Positions 1-5,250 of a stretch of DNA of 5,250 bases are shown in pieces (position 1 is the first letter of the stretch; every line of letters begins with the position of its first letter). The stretch is from an uncultured Lachnospiraceae bacterium (GTDB lineage Bacteria > Bacillota > Clostridia > Lachnospirales > Lachnospiraceae). A model generated the notes under the pieces. That model did no database searches. It saw nothing but the letters and a program-made list of their open reading frames with translations, and was not told the DNA's origin. The stretch is from the NCBI GenBank assembly GCA_934370915.1, contig CAKRNI010000185.1:1-5250 (forward strand), given 5' to 3'. The translations under genes and the position numbers were made by a program.

Positions 1-35
1 AACGGAAGTCCTTTTTCCTTATATTATACGTCTTC
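1..35. other. Sequence downstream of the carrier gene; no terminator identified
   Basis: Only 35 bases follow the carrier stop codon before the window edge. A five-base GGAAG/CTTCC pairing (4-8 with 32-36) with a long loop is too weak to call a terminator. The end of the operon cannot be judged from this window. Confidence 0.3.
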
Positions 36-1448
36 CTACAGTCCGGTCCAGCCGATGCTCTGTAAGATCGTTAAAGATGCGAATGAGAGGATCACCTGAC
101 ATCCGAGGAGCGGCATAAGCCACTTTGCGTATTTTGTCCAGTCTGTCTTTGCGATCGCGAGGGAACCCATCAGAGTACCTGCTGTCGGGAAGAGGCAGTT
201 GGAGAAGCCGTCACCGAACTGGAATGCCTGTACAGCAACCTGTCTTGTGATGCCTGCAAGGTCAGCAACCGGAACCATAAGCGGCATAACCGCTGCAGCC
301 TGTCCGGAACCGGACGGAATGAAAAGGTTGATAAACAGGTTTGCGACGAACATGAAGTTCGCTCCGAGGATGGAACCCATTCCGGACATCGGGATGGACA
401 GCCAGTAAACGATCGTATTTAAGATGTTTCCGCTTGCGAGGATCACAGAAATACCATTTGCGAAGCCGACAATGAACGCGGCGTTTACCATCTTGGAACA
501 GCCACCGATAAATACCTTCGTTGTTCCGTTGATACCCATACCATTGAGAAGGCCAACAACAACAGCAAGTGTAAAGAATGTAGCGGCGATCTGATCGTAG
601 CTCCATTTATATTTTACAGAGCCAACCAGGATTGCCGCAACCGCTACGACAAGACCGATCAGGCTGATCAGGTGCTTCGTTGTTAAATGTGCTTCGATCG
701 CCTTCGCTCCATCTTTTCCTGCGCCCATGCTGTCAGATGCACTCATGCCAGCTTCATAGTTTAAGCTCTTCTTCGGATCCGCCTTGATGGTTTTCATGTA
801 ACGGATCGTAAAGAAATAGCAGAGCGCGAAGTTGATGATGTTTAATACGACGCGGACACCGAAACCGGAGAAGATCGGGAGCTCCGCGATCGGCTGTGCA
901 ATACCGATACTGGAGGCGTTCGCCCAGCCTACGTTAAATCCGGAGTAAGCGCCCATGTATACAAGCAGGAAGCCTGTGAAGGAATCATATCCTAAGTTTG
1001 TTGCAAGGATGATTCCGATCGGGATCAGGGCAACGACCGGGTTTGCGAAAACGCCTGCTGCGCCGCCGATGGACATGAATGCCATTACTAAAAATACAAG
1101 TACGTTTACATTTAAGTTCTGCTTGGAAGCAAGTTTTCCGAAGGCAGCGTGGATCGCGCCTGTCTTTTCAAGGATCTCAACAGCACCGCCGACAAACATG
1201 ATCATGACCATTAATTTTGCGGCTTTGTAGAATCCCTGTACGACTGCCATGATGGTTGCCCACGGACCGACCGGGGAAGCATCTACAGTGTGATAGGTAC
1301 CTGCGATAACCTTGTTTAAGTTGCCTACCTTCTCTGTATCGAATTCACCTGCCGGAACGATCCAGGTCAGGATGGCGCAGACGATCATGAGCATGAATAA
1401 CAGTGCACATGTGCTTGGAATCTGCAGCTTTTTCTTGTTGTTTTCCAT
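36..1448 (-). CDS. YfcC family membrane carrier (DcuC/AbgT-like ion transporter superfamily)
   Basis: A 470-residue, very hydrophobic protein that should sit in the cytoplasmic membrane as a secondary carrier. Membrane segments are visible at about residues 13-33, 63-92, 113-150, 157-180, 195-216, 259-277, 284-303, 322-350, 356-378 and 441-462. A hydrophilic loop lies at about 220-257. Family-like motifs are the PSGSGQAAAVMPLMVP stretch (378-393) and AFQFGDGFSN followed by PTAG (408-424), near the re-entrant or substrate-site region of DcuC/AbgT-type carriers. Length and architecture fit the YfcC group, often labelled C4-dicarboxylate or basic amino acid carrier; true substrates are mostly unproven. 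The ATG at 1448 is supported by AAAGGAG seven bases upstream. It follows the amidohydrolase gene by 12 bp, so co-transcription is likely and suggests that the cargo is an amino acid or peptide conjugate (inference). The gene is complete, ending in TAG at 36-38. Family assignment is secure; substrate is not. Confidence 0.9.
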   Translation of the reverse strand: MENNKKKLQIPSTCALLFMLMIVCAILTWIVPAGEFDTEKVGNLNKVIAGTYHTVDASPVGPWATIMAVVQGFYKAAKLMVMIMFVGGAVEILEKTGAIHAAFGKLASKQNLNVNVLVFLVMAFMSIGGAAGVFANPVVALIPIGIILATNLGYDSFTGFLLVYMGAYSGFNVGWANASSIGIAQPIAELPIFSGFGVRVVLNIINFALCYFFTIRYMKTIKADPKKSLNYEAGMSASDSMGAGKDGAKAIEAHLTTKHLISLIGLVVAVAAILVGSVKYKWSYDQIAATFFTLAVVVGLLNGMGINGTTKVFIGGCSKMVNAAFIVGFANGISVILASGNILNTIVYWLSIPMSGMGSILGANFMFVANLFINLFIPSGSGQAAAVMPLMVPVADLAGITRQVAVQAFQFGDGFSNCLFPTAGTLMGSLAIAKTDWTKYAKWLMPLLGCQVILSFASLTILQSIGWTGL

Positions 1449-1455
1449 AAGTATT

Positions 1456-1462
1456 CTCCTTT
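1456..1462 (-). promoter_or_regulatory. Ribosome binding site of the YfcC-type carrier gene
   Basis: The minus strand reads AAAGGAG here, seven bases before the ATG at 1448. It overlaps the TAA stop codon (1461-1463) of the upstream amidohydrolase gene, so ribosomes finishing that gene would be well placed to start the carrier. This supports translational coupling and one shared transcript. Confidence 0.8.
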
Positions 1463-2636
1463 ATTTTAAGAAATCTCTCGCGTACTGGATGATGACGGAT
1501 GCACCTGTGCGGATGCACTTCTCATCAAATACGTTTTTAGAGTTATGAAGGCCGTGTCTGGAATTCGGATCCTCGTTGTTTCCGGATCCCAAGCGGAACT
1601 GTGCGCCCGGTCCGAACTTCGGGAAGAGAACAGAAAAGTCCTCGGAACCCATTGACGGATTCTTCACATAGGAAACATGGTCAGCACCGATGGTCTTTGC
1701 AGCGGCCTCAGCAACTGCCTCGATGATGGAATCATCATTTACGAGCGGCGGAACTCCGATTTCCCATTCAACCTCCGCGGTTCCTCTCATGGACTCGGCG
1801 CAGCCTTTTACGATGCGGTCGATGGCAGCCATCATTTTTTTGCGGCAGTCCGGATCAAGGCTTCTCAGTGTTCCGTGCATCTCCACGTAATCCGGGATGA
1901 TATTGTTTACGGTTCCGCCGTGGATGCTGCCGATGGTAAGAACGCCCGGATATACCGGATAGTTCTCACGGGAGATCACGGTCTGAAGCTGTGTGATCAC
2001 ATAACCGGAGATTACGACCGGATCGATGCAGTTTTCCGGGTGAGCGCCATGTCCGCCCTTTCCTTTGATCTTGATATTGAAGAAATCGTTGGATGCGTTT
2101 GCCGGTCCCTTCTTTAATCCGATGCTTCCGGCATCGATCTCCGGTGATACGTGGAGACCGATAAATGCGTCCGGTTTCGCAACCTGCGTGAAATTGCAGT
2201 CAACAAGCTCACCGGCTCCCATATGCTCTTCTGCCGGCTGGAAGATCAGCATGACTGTTCCGGCAAGCTCCCCGCGGATCTCAGATAATACCTTCGCGCA
2301 GTAGAGAAGCACGGTTGTGTGGATATCATGTCCGCAGGAATGGCAAGCACCATCATTTTCGGAAGCGAACGGAAGTCCTGTGAGTTCCTTCATCGGAAGT
2401 GCGTCGATATCCTCGCGGATCGCAACGGTTTTTCCCGGTTTTCCGCCGCGGATAACGGCAACAACGCCGGTCTTCATACCGATCTCGGCGATCTCCACGC
2501 CGTATTCCGTCAGTTTTTCGCGGATGAACTCCGTTGTCTTATATTCCTTGTTGCTGAGCTCCGGATGTCTATGAATATGTCTGCGAATGGCAATCATCTC
2601 ATCTTCATACTTTGCTGTGAGACTCATTGTGTCCAT
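1461..2636 (-). CDS. M20D-type metallo-amidohydrolase (N-acyl amino acid / aminobenzoyl-peptide hydrolase-like)
   Basis: A 391-residue cytoplasmic enzyme (no signal peptide or membrane segment) of peptidase family M20, subfamily D, which hydrolyses amide bonds in N-acyl amino acids, hippurate-like or aminobenzoyl-glutamate-like conjugates using two metal ions. Visible motifs in order: RRHIHRHPELSNKEY (18-32), REDIDALPM (74-82), CHSCGHDIHT with ligands C101 and H103 (98-107), PAEE with E136/E137 (134-137), GLH with H162 (160-162), the lid/dimerisation-domain motif GGHGAHPENCIDPV (194-207), and HGLHNSKNVFDE with the last metal ligand H364 (361-372). All expected metal ligands are present and the length is normal for the family. 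The start at 2636 has AAAGGGG nine bases upstream; an internal ATG three codons later is too far from it. It is the first gene of a likely operon with the YfcC-type carrier. Family and chemistry are well supported; the exact substrate cannot be read from sequence. Confidence 0.93.
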   Translation of the reverse strand: MDTMSLTAKYEDEMIAIRRHIHRHPELSNKEYKTTEFIREKLTEYGVEIAEIGMKTGVVAVIRGGKPGKTVAIREDIDALPMKELTGLPFASENDGACHSCGHDIHTTVLLYCAKVLSEIRGELAGTVMLIFQPAEEHMGAGELVDCNFTQVAKPDAFIGLHVSPEIDAGSIGLKKGPANASNDFFNIKIKGKGGHGAHPENCIDPVVISGYVITQLQTVISRENYPVYPGVLTIGSIHGGTVNNIIPDYVEMHGTLRSLDPDCRKKMMAAIDRIVKGCAESMRGTAEVEWEIGVPPLVNDDSIIEAVAEAAAKTIGADHVSYVKNPSMGSEDFSVLFPKFGPGAQFRLGSGNNEDPNSRHGLHNSKNVFDEKCIRTGASVIIQYARDFLK

Positions 2637-2645
2637 AATGGAATA

Positions 2646-2652
2646 CCCCTTT
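2646..2652 (-). promoter_or_regulatory. Ribosome binding site of the amidohydrolase gene
   Basis: The minus strand reads GGAAAGGGG just before the gene, with the purine core AAAGGGG nine bases from the ATG at 2636. This spacing favours that ATG over the second ATG at 2627, which would be about 18 bases away. Confidence 0.65.
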
Positions 2653-2682
2653 CCAATTTATTTATAAAATTTTAATATTTGC

Positions 2683-2711
2683 ATTATAATACATTATTCT
2701 TTAAAGTTCAA
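2683..2711 (-). promoter_or_regulatory. Sigma-A-like promoter of the amidohydrolase-carrier operon
   Basis: On the minus strand the -35 box is TTGAAC (2711-2706, four of six matches to TTGACA) and the -10 box is TATAAT (2688-2683, perfect), separated by 17 bases. Transcription would start near 2676, giving an untranslated leader of about 40 bases before the ATG at 2636. Seen in sequence; not experimentally shown. Confidence 0.6.
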
Positions 2712-2719
2712 CCACTTTA
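2702..2719. promoter_or_regulatory. Possible operator: inverted repeat over the -35 box
   Basis: TAAAGT (2702-2707), six spacer bases, then its exact reverse complement ACTTTA (2714-2719). The repeat covers the -35 box (2706-2711) of the minus-strand promoter, a position typical for a repressor site. An eight-base palindrome CTTTAAAG overlaps it at 2699-2706. Six-base arms in AT-rich DNA can arise by chance, and no regulator gene is in the window, so this is a weak call. Confidence 0.25.
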
Positions 2720-2728
2720 TCATGGTAA

Positions 2729-2737
2729 TGCTATAAT
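2729..2737 (+). promoter_or_regulatory. Possible extended -10 promoter element facing rel
   Basis: TGCTATAAT is a perfect TGn-TATAAT extended -10 motif. No good -35 is found at 17 bases; TTCAAC at 2707-2712 is the nearest, with a long 19-base spacer. If used, transcription would start near 2744 and give rel a leader of almost 250 bases containing the GC-rich hairpin patch. It is the weaker of the two rel promoter candidates. Confidence 0.3.
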
Positions 2738-2780
2738 AAAAAATATATCTGTTATAAGTATTTTTGCTTCTCGGCGGGAA

Positions 2781-2823
2781 CGATCCGGTATAAGAGTCCC
2801 CGGATCGGGGAATCCTTCCGGAA
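2781..2823. repeat. GC-rich patch with overlapping inverted repeats
   Basis: CGATCCGG (2781-2788) and its exact reverse complement CCGGATCG (2800-2807) could form an eight-pair stem with an 11-base loop. The right arm also takes part in a second, mutually exclusive hairpin, TCCCCG-GAT-CGGGGA (2797-2811). An eight-base palindrome TTCCGGAA follows at 2816-2823. There is no T-run after the stems on either strand, so this is not a standard intrinsic terminator. It stands out as a GC island in AT-rich intergenic DNA. It could be a protein-binding site, an RNA leader structure, or a remnant of a dispersed repeat; the sequence alone does not decide. Confidence 0.45.
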
Positions 2824-2852
2824 AGCAGCGGCCCAAAACCGCAACAAAACGA

Positions 2853-2881
2853 TTGCAATTTATGTCAAAAAATTTTATAAT
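2853..2881 (+). promoter_or_regulatory. Sigma-A-like promoter of rel
   Basis: TTGCAA (2853-2858, four of six matches to TTGACA), a 17-base spacer, then a perfect TATAAT (2876-2881). Transcription would start near 2888 and give a leader of about 100 bases before the rel ATG at 2992. This is the best plus-strand promoter in the intergenic region. It implies that rel heads its own transcript here. Confidence 0.6.
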
Positions 2882-2887
2882 GGTTGG

Positions 2888-2991
2888 TATATTTCAGGAG
2901 TGTCTGCTTTTGTCGAAAATACTGTGAAAACAGCGGATTTCTGCGGCGGACATAACCGGATGGTACGCTAAAAGTGAAGGTGGGAGATATT
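2888..2991 (+). other. Untranslated leader of rel; no recognised RNA element
   Basis: About 100 bases between the predicted rel transcription start and the ATG. I find no riboswitch, T-box or strong hairpin here; the pairings visible are short (for example CAG/CTG around 2931-2943). An in-frame TAA at 2953-2955 closes the rel frame upstream, so the protein does not extend into this stretch. Confidence 0.4.
2977..2986 (+). promoter_or_regulatory. Ribosome binding site of rel
   Basis: AAGGTGGGAG precedes the ATG at 2992. The AGGTG part matches the anti-Shine-Dalgarno complement at nine bases' spacing and the GGGAG part at five bases, so either register supports this start. Two in-frame GTG codons at 2974 and 2980 lie before or inside this site and are unlikely starts. 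Confidence 0.65.
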
Positions 2992-5250
2992 ATGGAAGAA
3001 AACAAACTGAAAACGATCGAAGGCGAGCTGGAAGCGCCTGCTGATTTCACAAGTCCTGATGTTCTTTACCGGGATCTTGTTGCCAGCATCAGAAAGTACC
3101 ATCCGTCCGATGATCTGAGCATGATCGAGAAGGCATATCAGCTTGCGGATAATGCCCATAAAGACCAGAAGCGAAAATCCGGGGAACCGTACATTATCCA
3201 TCCGCTCTGTGTGGCGATCATCCTCGCGGATCTCGAGATGGATAAAGAGACGATCGCAGCCGGACTTCTCCACGACGTGGTGGAGGATACCGTGTATACA
3301 GAGGAACAGCTCGCTGAGATCTTCGGGAAAGAGGTTGCCCTCTTGGTTGACGGTGTCACAAAGCTGACCCAGTTATCCTGGTCGGCGGATAAGGTGGAAA
3401 TGCAGGCGGAGAACTTAAGGAAAATGTTCCTCGCCATGGCAAAAGATATCCGCGTCATTATCATCAAGCTTGCGGACCGTCTCCACAATATGCGGACGCT
3501 TCAGTACATGCGCCCTGAAAAACAGAAGGAGAAGGCGAGGGAGACCATCGAGATCTACTCTCCTCTCGCTGACAGGCTCGGTATTTCCAAGATCAAGATC
3601 GAACTGGATGATCTTGCGTTAAGATATCTGGAACCTAATGTATACAAAGAGCTGGAAGAAAAGATCGCCCTGACAAGCGAAGCGCGCCAGAAATTCATCG
3701 ATGACATTATCGCTGAGATCAAGACCCACATGGAAAATGCAGAGATCCGATGCGAAGTCAACGGACGCGTCAAGCACTTCTTCAGCATTTATAAAAAGAT
3801 GTTAAACCAGCACAAGACGCTGGACCAGATCTACGATATCTTCGCGGTCCGCATCATCGTGGACTCCGTAAAAGACTGTTACGCGGCTCTGGGTGTGATC
3901 CACGAGATGTACAAACCGATCCCCGGCCGTTTTAAAGATTATATCGCGATGCCGAAGCCGAATATGTATCAGTCCTTACATACGACACTGATCGGCACGA
4001 ACGGCCAGCCCTTTGAGATCCAGATCCGTACCTTTGAAATGCACCGCACAGCGGAATATGGTATCGCCGCCCACTGGAAATATAAAGAGAGCGGCAGCGG
4101 ACAGGTTGCTGCCGGTGATGAGGCGAAGAAGTTAAGCTGGCTGCGCCAGATCCTTGAGTGGCAGCAGGATATGTCCGACAACAAGGAATTCTTAAACGCC
4201 ATCAAGAGCGACCTCGATATGTTCTCCGACAGCGTGTACTGTTTTACACCGACCGGAGACGTAAAGGCACTGCCAAGCGGCTCCACACCGATCGACTTCG
4301 CTTACTCGATCCACACGGCTGTCGGAAACAAGATGGTGGGCGCGAGAGTCAACGGAAAGCTCGTAAATATTGACTATGTGATCCAGAACGGTGACCGGAT
4401 CGAGGTCATGACGTCCCAGAATTCCAAAGGACCAAGCCGTGACTGGTTAAATATCATCAAGAGCAGCCAGGCGAGAAACAAGATCAACGCCTGGTTCAAG
4501 CAGGAGCGGAAGGCCGACAATATCTTAAAAGGCCGCGAAATGATTGACCGCTACTGCAAGGCAAAGGGGATTAACTTCTCCGATATCAATAAGCCGGAGT
4601 TCGTAGATAAGGTTTTAAAACGCTACGCGTTCCAGGACTGGGATTCTGTTCTGGCATCTGTGGGACACGGAGGATTAAAAGAAGGTCAGGTCATCAACAA
4701 GATGATCGAGGAGCGCACAAAAAAGCTGAAGCGCGAAGTGACCGACGCGACGATCCTCGATGCCATCGGTGACAACAACAAACCTGCTGTGGTTCCGATC
4801 AAGGGCAGCAAATCAAAGAGCGGCATTATCGTAAAAGGCATCCATGACCTTGCAGTTCGTTTTTCCAAGTGCTGCAGCCCGGTTCCGGGCGACGAGATCG
4901 TTGGTTTCGTGACGAGAGGCCGCGGAATTACAATCCACAGAACAGACTGCATCAACGTCTTAAATCTCCCGGAGATCGAGAGAAGCCGCCTGATCGACGC
5001 GGAGTGGCAGGGCGTTGAGGAGGACAACAGTGCCGCAACCTACTCCACAGAGATCTCGATCTTCGCGAACAACCGAATCGGCATGTTCGTGGATATCTCA
5101 AAGATCTTCACAGAACGCGAGATCGACATCAAGACGATGAACTCCCGTGTGAATAAGCAGGGCAAGGCGACGATCACCATGAGCTTCGATATCCATGGAA
5201 TCGAAGAATTAAACAACCTGATGGCAAAGCTCCGCCAGATCGACGGCGTG
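2992..5250 (+). CDS. relA: Bifunctional (p)ppGpp synthetase/hydrolase Rel, 3' end outside the window
   Basis: The 753 codons present encode a long-form RelA/SpoT homologue, which makes and degrades the alarmone (p)ppGpp in the stringent response. Hydrolase (HD) domain, about residues 45-200: H70, H94-D95 in HDVVED, E98-D99, and D162/N166 in ADRLHNMRTL, all as required for activity. Synthetase domain, about 230-365: R259/K261 in GRVKH, D282, the RFKD motif (313-316) typical of bifunctional enzymes rather than the ExDD of E. coli RelA, YQSLHTT (326-332), and E342 in FEIQIRT. Then come a TGS domain (about 412-474), a helical region, the conserved Cys/zinc-finger region with C627, C628, H649 and C653, and an ACT domain from about 684. 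Full-length Firmicute Rel is about 730-780 residues, so only a short C-terminal tail should be missing. Both active sites look intact. Start is fixed by the ribosome binding site and an upstream in-frame stop at 2953. Named rel, relA or rsh in different annotations. Confidence 0.97.
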   Translation, partial: MEENKLKTIEGELEAPADFTSPDVLYRDLVASIRKYHPSDDLSMIEKAYQLADNAHKDQKRKSGEPYIIHPLCVAIILADLEMDKETIAAGLLHDVVEDTVYTEEQLAEIFGKEVALLVDGVTKLTQLSWSADKVEMQAENLRKMFLAMAKDIRVIIIKLADRLHNMRTLQYMRPEKQKEKARETIEIYSPLADRLGISKIKIELDDLALRYLEPNVYKELEEKIALTSEARQKFIDDIIAEIKTHMENAEIRCEVNGRVKHFFSIYKKMLNQHKTLDQIYDIFAVRIIVDSVKDCYAALGVIHEMYKPIPGRFKDYIAMPKPNMYQSLHTTLIGTNGQPFEIQIRTFEMHRTAEYGIAAHWKYKESGSGQVAAGDEAKKLSWLRQILEWQQDMSDNKEFLNAIKSDLDMFSDSVYCFTPTGDVKALPSGSTPIDFAYSIHTAVGNKMVGARVNGKLVNIDYVIQNGDRIEVMTSQNSKGPSRDWLNIIKSSQARNKINAWFKQERKADNILKGREMIDRYCKAKGINFSDINKPEFVDKVLKRYAFQDWDSVLASVGHGGLKEGQVINKMIEERTKKLKREVTDATILDAIGDNNKPAVVPIKGSKSKSGIIVKGIHDLAVRFSKCCSPVPGDEIVGFVTRGRGITIHRTDCINVLNLPEIERSRLIDAEWQGVEEDNSAATYSTEISIFANNRIGMFVDISKIFTEREIDIKTMNSRVNKQGKATITMSFDIHGIEELNNLMAKLRQIDGV

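Noticed and set aside
1..12. Twelve-base repeat AACGGAAGTCCT, also at 2368-2379
   Set aside because: The second copy is inside the conserved coding sequence of the amidohydrolase and neither copy has flanking structure; most likely chance.
1677..2117. A 146-codon plus-strand open frame inside the amidohydrolase gene
   Set aside because: It lies antisense to a clear M20D coding sequence with all motifs intact, has no ribosome binding site worth noting and shows no recognisable domain; it is a shadow frame. The same applies to the other antisense frames within the carrier and rel genes.
2685..2690. TATAAT on the plus strand as a third rel promoter
   Set aside because: ATTATAAT is self-complementary, so this match comes for free with the minus-strand -10 box; there is no -35 at suitable spacing on the plus strand.
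2781..2811. Intrinsic terminator in the intergenic region
   Set aside because: The stems are plausible, but neither strand has the following T-run, and there is no upstream gene whose transcript would need to end here on either strand.
2679..2927. An 82-codon plus-strand open frame in the intergenic region
   Set aside because: It runs through both minus- and plus-strand promoter elements and the GC-rich inverted repeats, lacks a good ribosome binding site and has a low-complexity, unfamiliar translation. It is better explained as non-coding control DNA.

Overview
The window looks like chromosomal DNA from an anaerobic Firmicute, most likely a clostridium of the Lachnospiraceae type. This is inference from three things: the protein families, the strong AAGG/GGAG-type ribosome binding sites, and the AT-rich intergenic DNA with sigma-A-like promoters between moderately GC-rich genes. 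No marker in the window fixes the species.

Layout: two genes on the minus strand occupy positions 36-2636 and one gene on the plus strand runs from 2992 off the right edge. The minus-strand pair reads M20D-type amidohydrolase (2636 to 1461), then a YfcC-type 12-ish-helix carrier (1448 to 36). Only 12 bp separate them, and the ribosome binding site of the second overlaps the stop codon of the first, so they very probably form one operon. The plus-strand gene is a long-form Rel (p)ppGpp synthetase/hydrolase. It has 753 codons here, with intact hydrolase and synthetase motifs, and its last few residues lie outside the window.

The 355-bp divergent intergenic region (2637-2991) is the only non-coding stretch of any size. 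It holds a good sigma-A-like promoter for the minus-strand operon (TTGAAC-17-TATAAT), with an inverted repeat overlapping its -35 box. For rel it holds a good sigma-A-like promoter (TTGCAA-17-TATAAT) and a second possible extended -10 further upstream. Between the two rel promoter candidates is a short GC-rich patch with overlapping inverted repeats.

How the genes may work together: the carrier and hydrolase resemble in logic the abgT/abgAB arrangement, with uptake of an amide-linked amino acid or peptide conjugate and hydrolysis in the cytoplasm. Rel controls the stringent response to amino acid starvation. Divergent placement beside a nutrient-scavenging operon is suggestive, but nothing in the sequence proves a functional link. 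I see no mobile element, CRISPR array, RNA gene or clearly new system; this is mostly an ordinary core-genome region.
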